From: Leadbetterella sp964489955
Lineage (GTDB): Bacteria > Bacteroidota > Bacteroidia > Cytophagales > Spirosomataceae
Length of the DNA: 64,000 nt
Assembly: GCA_964489955.1 (NCBI GenBank)
Contig: CAZBAV010000009.1
Coordinates: 20,167 to 84,166, forward strand
Reading direction: 5' to 3'
The position numbers and the translations under genes were made by a program. The notes beneath the pieces are model-generated. The model saw nothing but the letters and a program-made list of their open reading frames with translations, did not search any database and was not told where the DNA came from. Below, one piece after another: positions 52,950 through 61,913 of this stretch (within the stretch, counting starts at the first letter, position 1; each line of letters opens with the position of its first letter).

Positions 52950-52984
52950 CAAAATTACAATATGTTTATATCATAGATTGCCAA
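52950..52984 (-). promoter_or_regulatory. Candidate promoter of the hydroxyproline operon
   Basis: TAATTTTG on the - strand (52950-52957) matches the -7 consensus TAnnTTTG, with a TTG at 52982-52984 in the -33 region at a spacing of 24 bases, slightly longer than usual. The deaminase ATG lies 22 bases past the -7 element. Confidence 0.5.
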
Positions 52985-53096
52985 TTAATTAATCAATGAT
53001 AATCCGTTTTTAACTCGCTGTTTAGCACCAAGCTTAATAAAAAAACGCTCGCTGCATTTAATTACACGTCTATTTTTTGTTCGATTAGAGATATAT

Positions 53097-53963
53097 CTAA
53101 TCTCTTAGCAAGTTTATGTTTCCATTATACTTTATGACGTAGTTTTTGGGAGATGTGCCAATAACTCCTTTAAAAACACGGTTAAAATTAGTGACACTAG
53201 AAAAACCACAGTCAAAACCTATATTAGAAATGTTACCAAAACGTCCACTGGTAAGCATTCTACATGCTTCACTCACCCTCAAATCATTCAAAAAAGCCAC
53301 AAATGTCACTCCCGTATGTTTTTTAAAATACCGACAAAAAGCTTGAGGTGTCAAGTTCGCCTCCGATGCCACATCTTCTAAAGTTATTTGCTTTTTATAG
53401 TTTTGCATCAAATAGTTATACACTTTCCCCATCCGAAGACCCTCGCCGTCAGACAACTGATCTCTATTAAAAGATGACAATGGTTCCGGTTTCTCATTAA
53501 GTACATAAAATGCACGCAACAAATGTAAAAAATGCAAAATTTGATCAAGTCCTACCGTCTTATGAATATTCATAATCCTTTTAGAAATAAATGGCTTACT
53601 ACCTTCCGGCACCTTAAATCCTCCTCTGTTTTCAATAAAAAAGCCATTCACTTGTCGAAACTCCGGGAGCCCCAATACGTGATTTATGCTACCTTCGGGA
53701 TCATAGAACAACGATATCGTGTGAATTCCGTCTTCATCAGCTTTAAACACATGTGACTGGTTCGGTGCTAAAAAAAAGATATCTCCAGCCTCAAAATGGT
53801 GAATACTACTCTCCACAATTAAAGCCCCTCTGCCTTGTTTAACCCAAATAAGTTGAGCCTCCTTATGCCGATGCAAATAAGGATAAAACTGCGGCAATAC
53901 ATCTTCCTGCGTTGTTATAGAACGGTCTGGAACTACAGGAATGGTAAAATGTAGAGGCTTCAT
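53097..53963 (-). CDS. AraC-family regulator with cupin sensor domain
   Basis: A 288-residue regulator. The N-terminal cupin (about 15-110) reads HRHKEAQLIWVKQGRGALIVE and HHFEAGDIFFLAPNQSHVF. The C-terminal AraC domain has two HTH units, TLEDVASEANLTPQAFCRYFKKHTG and ISNIGFDCGFSSVTNFNRVFKGVIG, then TSPKNYV. It lies upstream of the hydroxyproline operon in the same direction and is its likely activator, sensing hydroxyproline or an intermediate. Confidence 0.9.
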   Translation of the reverse strand: MKPLHFTIPVVPDRSITTQEDVLPQFYPYLHRHKEAQLIWVKQGRGALIVESSIHHFEAGDIFFLAPNQSHVFKADEDGIHTISLFYDPEGSINHVLGLPEFRQVNGFFIENRGGFKVPEGSKPFISKRIMNIHKTVGLDQILHFLHLLRAFYVLNEKPEPLSSFNRDQLSDGEGLRMGKVYNYLMQNYKKQITLEDVASEANLTPQAFCRYFKKHTGVTFVAFLNDLRVSEACRMLTSGRFGNISNIGFDCGFSSVTNFNRVFKGVIGTSPKNYVIKYNGNINLLRD

Positions 53964-54401
53964 ACTTATATTATAGAAACTGAAACTTTTCTAAATTTCC
54001 ATATATTACCTTCAAAAAACAAGAATATCACCCAAAATGGTTAAAATACGGCAATCAAATGGTATTAAATAAAGATTGTATAATAATCATGTGGGCAAAT
54101 GGCTCCCTTTTAGTGTAAAAACTAAAATACACCCTAGAGTTTCTACGAAACGAAATAGTATAAGACAGAGCCAAAATAGCGTAGTATACAGTGGCTTATA
54201 AGCTCTTACAACTTAAATGAAGTAGCAGTTTGTAGAGCTGGATTAAATACGAATTATGCATAGAAATTTTAGCTAGATGAATGCTACGAAATTGAAGCAA
54301 AGTACTGAGAAATCCACAGTAAACCAATAGTTTTGAAAGTATAAAAACTTATATAAAGAGCATTTTGATGCAGTAAATGGTTATAGAAAGCTCCTTAAAC
54401 A
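53964..54401. other. Intergenic region without a recognisable gene
   Basis: About 440 AT-rich bases between the AraC gene and the azurin terminator. It holds the AraC promoter. I see no coding ORF, RNA gene or repeat. Confidence 0.5.
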
Positions 54402-54429
54402 AGAAAAGCTACCGTTCGGTAGCTTTTCT
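54402..54429 (-). terminator. Terminator of the azurin gene
   Basis: A perfect 12-bp stem (AGAAAAGCTACC and its complement) around a 4-base loop, 20 bases past the azurin stop codon. Confidence 0.85.
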
Positions 54430-54448
54430 CAATATAACAAGTGCAATA

Positions 54449-55030
54449 TTATTGTACCATCAATTTACCTTTCATCAAAGCCGAGTGGCCAGGGAAAGTA
54501 CATATAAAGGTATACGCACCTCTTGCCGGAGCAGTAAATTCTATAGTAACGCTCTCTCCACCACCTAACATTTTTGTATGAGCAATTACGTCTTTCTCTC
54601 CACCAACAGGAAAGTAGTCGTTATCTTTAGCTGCAAGAGCAGCACCAGAAAAATCAGCATCACTCACACCATTCTTTAATATAACAAGATTATGACCCAT
54701 AGAAGCTTTAGGAAGTTTTCCAGTGTGTTTTAGTGTCAACTTCACTTTTTGCCCCGCTGTTACCTTCAGTGTAGACTTGTCATATTTCATGTCATCTCCA
54801 CCTGAAATTGTAAGCTCAGCGACAGTATTATCTGCACTAGCTACAGCATCTGTACTTTCTACTACGGTTTCCGTACTCTCTGCCACTGGCTCTTCTACTG
54901 CCTCATCTGTATGTGCATGAGCTGCATGATCATGTCCAGCATGTTCATCCTCCTTTGTTTCCTTTCCTTTGTTACAAGCCGTAAAACTTAAAACACAAGC
55001 CGCTGCTAAGAAAGCTATCTGTTTTTTCAT
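54449..55030 (-). CDS. Azurin-type blue copper lipoprotein
   Basis: A 193-residue lipoprotein (lipobox FTAC). The mature N-terminus is His-, Ala- and Asp/Glu-rich (HAGHDHAAHAHTDE) and probably disordered. The C-terminal azurin domain (about 70-193) carries copper ligands His 113, Cys 177, His 182 and Met 186 in HNLV and CTFPGHSALM, with spacing identical to classic azurin (Cys, +5 His, +4 Met). It transfers electrons in the periplasm. It shares a divergent promoter region with menE. Confidence 0.93.
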   Translation of the reverse strand: MKKQIAFLAAACVLSFTACNKGKETKEDEHAGHDHAAHAHTDEAVEEPVAESTETVVESTDAVASADNTVAELTISGGDDMKYDKSTLKVTAGQKVKLTLKHTGKLPKASMGHNLVILKNGVSDADFSGAALAAKDNDYFPVGGEKDVIAHTKMLGGGESVTIEFTAPARGAYTFICTFPGHSALMKGKLMVQ

Positions 55031-55061
55031 TGCAATTTTTTAATTTTGGTTTTAAACTCTA

Positions 55062-55069
55062 CAAAAATA
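55062..55069 (-). promoter_or_regulatory. -7 element of the azurin gene
   Basis: TATTTTTG on the - strand matches TAnnTTTG exactly and lies 31 bases before the azurin ATG. No clear -33 TTG is seen. Confidence 0.45.
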
Positions 55070-55131
55070 AGAAGAATAGTGACACCAGCAGTAAAAAAAA
55101 GCATAAACTAAATTAACTAGGTATAAAGTAT

Positions 55132-55139
55132 TATTTTTG
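55132..55139 (+). promoter_or_regulatory. -7 element of menE
   Basis: TATTTTTG matches TAnnTTTG exactly and lies 13 bases before the menE ATG, implying a very short leader. Confidence 0.45.
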
Positions 55140-55152
55140 CAAGAAAACCTTT

Positions 55153-56187
55153 ATGTTATATATCTCAAGAGAAGGCGAAATTATAAATACCTCTGACGGG
55201 ATGAGGGAGGTCTTGGACTTGTATGACAGTTGGTTTGAAAACCAAGAAACCTACAAAATCAAAACTTCAGGATCCACAGGTAGCCCCAAATTGGTCTCTC
55301 TATCCAGAGAAGCTGTTTTAGCGTCCATATTAAGTACTGCCAGTAGGTTTAACCTTAATAGTAACGATATGTTACTCTGTAACCTGAATATAAACAGTGT
55401 GGGGGGACTAATGATGATTCTACGATCGGCTGAGTTAGGAACCGACCTAATAGCTACGCTACCCTCTGCCAATCCTTTTGAAGACTTGGGCGAACAATGC
55501 TATCTATTTTCTCAAAATTGGGGTAAAAACTTTTTCTCATTTGTTCCTTTACAGTTACAAAACATCCTTGAAAAGGAAAAACACATACAGCTCTTACGGA
55601 CTGCAAAAGCAATTCTTGTTGGTGGAGCTCCACTCTCTCAAACTTTAAGCTCCAAAGTGCAGGAATTAAACCTTCCTGTTTTTGAAACCTATGGAATGAC
55701 AGAAACTATTAGCCACGTAGCTGTGCGAAATGTACGTTCTAACGATAATTTCTTTACGGTTTTAGATGGCGTAGAAATTAAGCTGAATGAGAGCGGTTGC
55801 CTCATGGTAAAGGGACCTTCTACTTTACAAAATTGGATTAATACCAATGATCTGGCAGTAGTGGAAAGTGAGACTACTTTTAGAATATTGGGAAGGATAG
55901 ACAATACCATCAATTCTGGAGGTGTTAAAATCCAGCTTGAGACTGTAGAACAAAAAATAGGTCTAGACAATCCCCACCTTTCACGTTTTTTTGCTTCTGG
56001 AATAAAAGATGACACCTTAGGCCAGAAACTGGTGTTGTTTATAGAAGGGGACACAACCGAAATAAATTTAGACTCCTTAGAAAAATACCACAAACCTAAA
56101 GAAGTGCACTTTGTGGATAAATTTACCGAGACCAATTCCGGTAAAATTGATAAAATAAATACGATACAAAATTTTCAAATAAATTGA
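55153..56187 (+). CDS. menE: O-succinylbenzoate-CoA ligase
   Basis: A 344-residue AMP-forming ligase, the compact form usual in Bacteroidota. The ATP loop TSGSTGSPK lies at 38-46, the A5 motif is FETYGMTETISHVAVR, the A7-A8 hinge is ILGRIDNTINSGGVKI, and the A10 Lys is in TNSGKIDK. It activates o-succinylbenzoate for menaquinone synthesis. The other men genes are not in the window. Its stop codon overlaps the start of the next gene. Confidence 0.85.
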   Translation: MLYISREGEIINTSDGMREVLDLYDSWFENQETYKIKTSGSTGSPKLVSLSREAVLASILSTASRFNLNSNDMLLCNLNINSVGGLMMILRSAELGTDLIATLPSANPFEDLGEQCYLFSQNWGKNFFSFVPLQLQNILEKEKHIQLLRTAKAILVGGAPLSQTLSSKVQELNLPVFETYGMTETISHVAVRNVRSNDNFFTVLDGVEIKLNESGCLMVKGPSTLQNWINTNDLAVVESETTFRILGRIDNTINSGGVKIQLETVEQKIGLDNPHLSRFFASGIKDDTLGQKLVLFIEGDTTEINLDSLEKYHKPKEVHFVDKFTETNSGKIDKINTIQNFQIN

Positions 56188-56894
56188 CAACACTACGGTA
56201 CCAAACTTCGGGCTTAGTCCCTGCTCCTTTTGCTTTCGCAATACAATTAGACCTAAGTACTATAGGACAAAGCCTAGATTATATCTTTGATCTAGAGTAT
56301 CTAGATCGTGACCAACTGGCTTTAGAAGAAATACAAGAAGAGGGTTTTACTGGTGAAGATAACCTAAAACTTACTGGTTCATTGCCTACAGCTTGGAAAG
56401 AAGAATACGAAAAGCTCCTTTTGCGTACGGAAGCCTCTAATAAAACAGAGCTGGAAGAAGAAGAAGAATATTGGGAAGTGAGTACCGGAGGTAAAAGCTT
56501 CTACCCCAAAAATCATGTTAAATGGGCAGATTTCCTGGAACAAATACGCCAAGCTATACTGGAAAATTCCAACATAGAAAGCCCACTTACCATAGAAGTG
56601 CTGCAGGTATCAGGAGAAACCAAAACTACAACCTCTATAATAGGCTCGTTTAAAAACAGGGGTTTACAAATAAAGACAGGAACAACGGTCAAGAATCTAA
56701 AATGGCAAGATTTAGAACGCCTACTTAGCGATTTTTATACAGCAGACTTTAAATATGAACTGGCAAAAGATAAACCGGGAAGCCACGAAGCACTTTACCT
56801 TAATTTCGGAGATGAATATTGGTTTGAATTAGGAAAATCCTATTTAAACAAGCCTTCTAAGATTACAAGTTGGCTGCATCAATCTCCCTCTTAA
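56184..56894 (+). CDS. Conserved-type unknown protein coupled to menE
   Basis: A 236-residue protein I do not recognise. The only possible start near the N-terminus is TTG at 56184, because the whole chain contains no internal Met; it overlaps the menE stop codon (ATTGA), so translation is coupled. The sequence is acidic (a LEEEEEYWEV stretch) and rich in aromatic residues, with an alpha/beta pattern and no signal or transmembrane segment. Its 3' end overlaps the convergent XRE regulator gene by 32 bases. A role in menaquinone metabolism is possible only by position. Confidence 0.75.
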   Translation: MTTLRYQTSGLVPAPFAFAIQLDLSTIGQSLDYIFDLEYLDRDQLALEEIQEEGFTGEDNLKLTGSLPTAWKEEYEKLLLRTEASNKTELEEEEEYWEVSTGGKSFYPKNHVKWADFLEQIRQAILENSNIESPLTIEVLQVSGETKTTTSIIGSFKNRGLQIKTGTTVKNLKWQDLERLLSDFYTADFKYELAKDKPGSHEALYLNFGDEYWFELGKSYLNKPSKITSWLHQSPS

Positions 56895-57693
56895 GAGCAT
56901 TGATTTTCTCTGCAATTTTTGCCACATCGGGCTGAGGTTTGGGAAGGGTTAAACTAAAATAGCCGATAGATTCCCAAACTTCTTTAATTTCGGATCTATT
57001 CAGGCTAGTAGCTTTTCCAGCTATGGTTACAAACAAATCTGTAGGGGTAGCATCTGTAATAGAAGAAAGTACAAAACCTTTTTTCATACTCACAAGCAAA
57101 TAAGCATTATTTCCAAAAGAAGAATTATCTTTATTAACCTTCTTGCAAATAACCACTCCTTCTCCTAAATGATTTCCTACAGGGACATCAAACGCCCGTA
57201 TTTCGTCATTTTCATTATAAAACGGCAACTTAAGCCCAGGAAGAGTATCTAATTCTTTATGAAAGCTATCATCCAGAATATACTTATCAAAATACCGGTA
57301 AGATACGTATCTTATCATCGGCCCGCTTTCAAATAAATGCACTTGCGAACTGCGGGAAAATGGTTGTTTTTTTTCTGTACCTGTAACGGGTTTAGAAGAC
57401 TCCTCAACTTTTCTGGGTTCTGTTACTGTAGGAGTAACCACTACCTTGGGCTCATCCTTAAATAAGCTCTCAGTAGTATGGTCAGTAGCATACCTATGTG
57501 CCAAAATCTCATCTAATGTAACGCCAAAAACAGTAGCCATACTCTGTAAAGTAATATAGGGCGGCACTGCACGGTTTTCCTCATACGCACCAATAGAAGA
57601 GCGTTTAACACCGATAAGGTCTCCCAACTTCTCTTGAGTTAACCCTGCCCGTGTACGGAGAATTTTAATATTTTCATTTACATAACTACTCAT
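56863..57693 (-). CDS. XRE-family regulator with C-terminal sensor or peptidase-like domain
   Basis: A 276-residue protein with an N-terminal HTH_3 domain at residues 5-60 (LTQEKLGDLIGVKRSSIGAYEENRAVPP). A Pro/Thr/Lys-rich linker follows (about 80-115), and the C-terminal domain resembles the S24/LexA peptidase fold (AFDVPVGNHLGEGVVI, then AYLLVSMKKGFVL). No clear Ser-Lys pair is seen, so it may be a sensor and not self-cleaving. The start overlaps the hslV gene end by 8 bases. Confidence 0.82.
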   Translation of the reverse strand: MSSYVNENIKILRTRAGLTQEKLGDLIGVKRSSIGAYEENRAVPPYITLQSMATVFGVTLDEILAHRYATDHTTESLFKDEPKVVVTPTVTEPRKVEESSKPVTGTEKKQPFSRSSQVHLFESGPMIRYVSYRYFDKYILDDSFHKELDTLPGLKLPFYNENDEIRAFDVPVGNHLGEGVVICKKVNKDNSSFGNNAYLLVSMKKGFVLSSITDATPTDLFVTIAGKATSLNRSEIKEVWESIGYFSLTLPKPQPDVAKIAEKINALKREIDAANL

Positions 57694-58228
57694 CAGGAGT
57701 CATCAAAATAATATTATGATTGGTATAAATGCAGATATCAGCTGCTATCCCCAAACTCTCTTTTACCATTTCTTCAGCAGTTAAATGCGTAGCGTGCTTC
57801 TTAAGTGCCAAAGCCGCAGATTGTGCATACATGCTTCCAGAACCTATAGCGGCTACTTCGTGGTCCGGCTCCAGTACATCGCCACTACCAGAAATTATTA
57901 ACATTTCATCTTTGTTGGCCACAATCATCATAGCTTCAAGTTTGCTCAGATAACGATCTGTACGCCATTCTTTAACCATTTCTATAGCAGACCTTCTTAA
58001 GTTTCCTCCAAAAGAATTAATTTTCTCCTCAAACTTCTCTATAAGCGTGAAGGCATCGGCAGTAGAACCCGCAAAACCAGCTACAATTTTACCACCTGCC
58101 AGCTTACGAAGCTTCTTTACATTAGACTTGGCCACGGTATTACCCATAGTAGCCTGTCCGTCGGCACCAATCGCTATTTTACCATTATGGTAAACTCCTA
58201 CTACGGTAGTACTTTTAATTTTTTCCAT
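57686..58228 (-). CDS. hslV: ATP-dependent protease peptidase subunit HslV
   Basis: A 180-residue threonine peptidase. The ATG at 58228 gives MEKIKS followed by TTVVGV, where the first Thr becomes the nucleophile after processing; the ORF start eight codons upstream does not fit. The text GKIAIGADGQATMGNTV, GGKIVAGFAGSTADAFTLIEKFE and AIGSGSMYAQSAA is that of HslV. It forms a two-ring chamber with the HslU ATPase, which is not encoded in this window. It overlaps the XRE gene and follows the E2 gene by 91 bases. Confidence 0.93.
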   Translation of the reverse strand: MEKIKSTTVVGVYHNGKIAIGADGQATMGNTVAKSNVKKLRKLAGGKIVAGFAGSTADAFTLIEKFEEKINSFGGNLRRSAIEMVKEWRTDRYLSKLEAMMIVANKDEMLIISGSGDVLEPDHEVAAIGSGSMYAQSAALALKKHATHLTAEEMVKESLGIAADICIYTNHNIILMTPDE

Positions 58229-58319
58229 ATAAATAAGTAAAGGCTCCGACATACTGTAACTTCGGCAAGTCCAGCATGGCGAAGCCTTAAATATTAATGC
58301 TAATTACTTAGTCTAGCTT

Positions 58320-59924
58320 TTAAACCAACAGTTTGTAAGGTTCTTCAAGCAATTCTTTCAAGGTCACCAAGAAAGCTGCACCCAAAGCACCATCTACCAC
58401 TCTGTGGTCACAGGTAAGGGTCACTTTCATGATATTTGTGGCATAAAACTGTCCGTTTTTCACAGCAACAGTCTCCTTAATTCCACCTACTGAAAGTATA
58501 CAAGCTTCGTTCTTAGGATTATTGATGATAGAGTTAAATGAATCTACCCCAAACATACCCAAATTACTCACTGTAAATGTATTTCCTTCCCAGTCTGCTG
58601 GTTGTAGTTTACCATTTTTAGCTTTGCCACCCAATTCTTTCGTGGTAGCAGCTAAAGCAGAAAGAGGCAAGGCATCTGCAAAACGTATCACAGGAACTAC
58701 AAGCCCCGCTTCTACAGCTACAGCCATACCAATGTGTACATGATGGTTACGACGGATATGATCACCCCTCCAAGAAGAATTCACATTTGGATGTTTCTTA
58801 AGAGCCACACCTGCTGCTTTCAGAACCATATCATTGAAAGATATTTTCACCGGAGAGGCGTCGTTCATTACACCACGAGCTTTTATAGCATTGTCCATGT
58901 TTATTTCCATGGTAATACCAAAATCTACCGCATTGGTCTGTGAGTCTGACAAGCTTCTAGCTATAGCCTTACGCATTTGTGTAAGCGGAATCTCCTCAAA
59001 GCTCTCCTGTCCAACAATAGATGGGCTAATGGTAACCCCGGCACTTGCCGGAGCAGCAGCCGCTGGTACAAAATTATCAATATCGGCTTTAATTATCCTT
59101 CCGCCTTCTCCAGAACCTTTTACCAAAGCAATATCTATTCCTTTGTCTTTTGCTAAGCTCTTTGCCAATGGCGAAGCTAACAACCTACCACCAGCTGTTG
59201 TTGCCCCCGGAGCAGCAGCTTTTGGAGCTTCGGCAGCGGCTTCTACTTTAGCAGGTGCTTCTGCCTTTGGAGCTTCTGCAGTTGCTTTAGTAGCACCACC
59301 TGCATTTGCTTTTAATAAGGTCTCAAAGTCTGCTCCTTCTTCACCAATTACAGCTATAACAGAATTAACGGGAGCTGCTTCACCTTCTTTTACACCTACA
59401 TAAAGGAGTGTTCCCTCATCATAGGCTTCTATTTCCATAGTAGCTTTGTCGGTTTCAATTTCCGCAAGCAAATCACCTGATTTTACTTTATCACCTACCT
59501 TTTTAAGCCATTTGTGAATCACACCTTCAGTCATGGTGTCACTCAAAAGAGGCATTTGTATTACGGCAGCATTTATATTAGATGTATCTACAGCGGCACT
59601 TTCTACTTTTGCCACCGGAGCTTCTTCTTTAGCTGCTGCTACAGGAGCTGCACTTCCTCCTTCTAATAACGACTGGAAATCTTCCCCTGCCTCACCTATA
59701 ACAGCTATTATAGCATCAATAGGCACAGCTTGACCTTTCTCTACGCCAATATAAAGCAAGGTACCATCATAGTACGACTCCATGTCCATGGTAGCTTTAT
59801 CTGTTTCTACTTCTGCCAAGATATCACCTGATCTCACTTTGTCACCCACTTTCACGTTCCATGCAGCTATTACGCCTTCTTCCATGGTATCGCTCATTTT
59901 GGGCATTCTGATTACTTCTGCCAT
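58320..59924 (-). CDS. Pyruvate dehydrogenase E2 (dihydrolipoyllysine acetyltransferase), two lipoyl domains
   Basis: A 534-residue E2 chain. Two lipoyl domains carry the modified Lys 43 and Lys 160, each in ETDKATM. Ala/Pro/Lys-rich linkers follow each. The E1/E3-binding domain is at about 250-290 (LLASPLAKSLAKDKGID). The catalytic domain ends with HRVVDG (His 507, Asp 511). It moves the acetyl group from E1 to CoA. E1 and E3 genes are not here, as is common in this group. A promoter is seen at 59960-59992. Confidence 0.92.
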   Translation of the reverse strand: MAEVIRMPKMSDTMEEGVIAAWNVKVGDKVRSGDILAEVETDKATMDMESYYDGTLLYIGVEKGQAVPIDAIIAVIGEAGEDFQSLLEGGSAAPVAAAKEEAPVAKVESAAVDTSNINAAVIQMPLLSDTMTEGVIHKWLKKVGDKVKSGDLLAEIETDKATMEIEAYDEGTLLYVGVKEGEAAPVNSVIAVIGEEGADFETLLKANAGGATKATAEAPKAEAPAKVEAAAEAPKAAAPGATTAGGRLLASPLAKSLAKDKGIDIALVKGSGEGGRIIKADIDNFVPAAAAPASAGVTISPSIVGQESFEEIPLTQMRKAIARSLSDSQTNAVDFGITMEINMDNAIKARGVMNDASPVKISFNDMVLKAAGVALKKHPNVNSSWRGDHIRRNHHVHIGMAVAVEAGLVVPVIRFADALPLSALAATTKELGGKAKNGKLQPADWEGNTFTVSNLGMFGVDSFNSIINNPKNEACILSVGGIKETVAVKNGQFYATNIMKVTLTCDHRVVDGALGAAFLVTLKELLEEPYKLLV

Positions 59925-59959
59925 AGTATTGTATTTCTATCTTTTAAAGTTCTACGCTC

Positions 59960-59992
59960 CAAAAATACTATTTGTAATTGAGGTACGCACAA
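59960..59992 (-). promoter_or_regulatory. Candidate promoter of the E2 gene
   Basis: TATTTTTG on the - strand (59960-59967) matches TAnnTTTG, with TTG at 59990-59992 and 22 bases between, which fits the Bacteroidota -33/-7 layout. The ATG is 36 bases downstream. Confidence 0.55.
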
Positions 59993-60035
59993 ATATTCTG
60001 TTGTTTATTTATAAAAAAACGGATAGCCTACTGTT

Positions 60036-61823
60036 CTAATTTATTTTCAATACTGCCATGAACGCCTCCTGCGGAACTTCCACAGAACCTATCTGACGCA
60101 TCCTCTTCTTACCTTTCTTCTGCTTTTCCAGAAGCTTACGCTTACGGCTGATATCTCCACCATAACATTTGGCAGTTACGTCTTTACGTATAGCTTTTAC
60201 GGTCTCCCTTGCAATAATTTTAGCACCAATTGCAGCCTGTATAGCAATCTCAAATTGCTGCCTTGGTAATAACTCTTTTAATTTTTCGCACAATTTTTTA
60301 CCCCAATCATACGCTTTATCACGGTGTACAATAGCCGAAAGTGCATCCACCGGATCTCCGTTTAGGAGAACATCAAGTTTCACAAGATTAGATTGCTTGT
60401 AACCTATTAAAGTATAATCTAATGAAGCGTAACCTCTGGAAATTGACTTTAGCTTATCAAAGAAATCAAAAACTACTTCAGATAAAGGCATCTCAAAAGT
60501 CAGCTCCACCCGTGTAGAGGTAAGATAAACTTGATTTTTTACTACCCCACGTTTATCCATACACAATCCCATGATTGGCCCCACATAGTCAGAAGCCGTA
60601 ATGATTTGTGCATTAATAAATGGCTCTTCTATAGATTCTATAATGTTAGGATCCGGCATTTCAGACGGAGCAGAAACCTGCAAAACTTCCTTTCTTTTGG
60701 TATTTACAATAAACCGTACAGATGGTACAGTGGTAATTACCGTCATATCAAACTCACGTTCTAGCCTCTCTTGGATAATCTCCATGTGTAGCATCCCTAA
60801 GAATCCACAACGGAAGCCAAAGCCCAAAGCCGCGGAAGTTTCAGGCTCCCAAACCAATGAAGCATCGTTAAGCTGTAGCTTATCCATAGAATCTCTCAAT
60901 TCTTCAAACTCCGTGGTGTCTACAGGATAAATACCCGCAAAAACCATAGGCTTAACCTCCTCAAAACCCTTAATCGCATCTTTAGTAGGTCTGTCTGTAT
61001 GAGTAATGGTATCACCCACTTTAACCTCTTTAGCTACTTTAATACCGGATATAAGGTAACCTACATCTCCACATTCTATAACATCTTTAGGCTGTTTTTT
61101 TAGTTTAAGGCTTCCGATTTCATCTGCAAAATACTCCTTGCCAGTGGCTAAGAACTTCACTTTATCCCCTTTTCTAATGCTTCCGTTTTTAACCCGAAAA
61201 ATAACCTCTATACCACGGTACGAGTTAAATACTGAATCAAAAATAAGTCCCTGTAACTCACCAGTAGGATTTCCAGTTGGAGCAGGAACACGGTTTACAA
61301 CAGCCTCCAAAATATCTGTAATACCAATACCTTCTTTGGCACTTGCAAGTACAATCTTATCAGGATCTATGCCAATTAGGTCAACGATTTGATCTTTTAC
61401 TTCCTCAACCATTGCTCCTGGCAAATCTATCTTATTTATGACAGGAATAATCTCTAAATCATATTCTAAGGCCAAGAAAAGATTACTTATAGTTTGGGCT
61501 TCAATACCCTGGGCGGCATCTACTATCAAAAGAGCTCCTTCACAAGCGGCAATAGACCGAGAGACCTCATAGCTAAAATCTACGTGCCCGGGAGTGTCTA
61601 TAAGATTGAGTGTATATTTGGTATCATTATGCACATAGTCCATCTGGATAGCATGGCTCTTAATAGTAATACCACGCTCCCGCTCCAAATCCATGTTATC
61701 AAGTAGCTGTGCTTGCATTTCACGGGCAGTAACCGTACCGGTAAATTCTAATAGACGATCCGCTAAGGTACTCTTACCATGGTCTATATGGGCTATAATA
61801 CAGAAATTTCGTATATTCTCCAC
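60036..61823 (-). CDS. lepA: Elongation factor 4 (LepA)
   Basis: A 595-residue translational GTPase, the standard length. G1 is AHIDHGKSTLADRLLE, G3 DTPGHVDFSYEV, G4 NKIDLPGA. The C-terminal unique domain reads RGYASLDYTLIGYKQSNLVKLDVLLNGDPVDALSAIVH and ARETVKAIRKDVTAKCYGGDISRKRKLLEKQKKGKKR, diagnostic of LepA. It binds ribosomes and promotes back-translocation or assembly. TATTTTTG at 61858-61865 on the - strand is a plausible -7 element. Confidence 0.97.
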   Translation of the reverse strand: MENIRNFCIIAHIDHGKSTLADRLLEFTGTVTAREMQAQLLDNMDLERERGITIKSHAIQMDYVHNDTKYTLNLIDTPGHVDFSYEVSRSIAACEGALLIVDAAQGIEAQTISNLFLALEYDLEIIPVINKIDLPGAMVEEVKDQIVDLIGIDPDKIVLASAKEGIGITDILEAVVNRVPAPTGNPTGELQGLIFDSVFNSYRGIEVIFRVKNGSIRKGDKVKFLATGKEYFADEIGSLKLKKQPKDVIECGDVGYLISGIKVAKEVKVGDTITHTDRPTKDAIKGFEEVKPMVFAGIYPVDTTEFEELRDSMDKLQLNDASLVWEPETSAALGFGFRCGFLGMLHMEIIQERLEREFDMTVITTVPSVRFIVNTKRKEVLQVSAPSEMPDPNIIESIEEPFINAQIITASDYVGPIMGLCMDKRGVVKNQVYLTSTRVELTFEMPLSEVVFDFFDKLKSISRGYASLDYTLIGYKQSNLVKLDVLLNGDPVDALSAIVHRDKAYDWGKKLCEKLKELLPRQQFEIAIQAAIGAKIIARETVKAIRKDVTAKCYGGDISRKRKLLEKQKKGKKRMRQIGSVEVPQEAFMAVLKIN

Positions 61824-61913
61824 AAAAAGTAGTTAAAATGTCTTACTAAACAATCTGCAAAAATAGTATATTATCGCCGAGAAATTAAAATGTAGGAAGT
61901 AGTTTTCTGGCAC

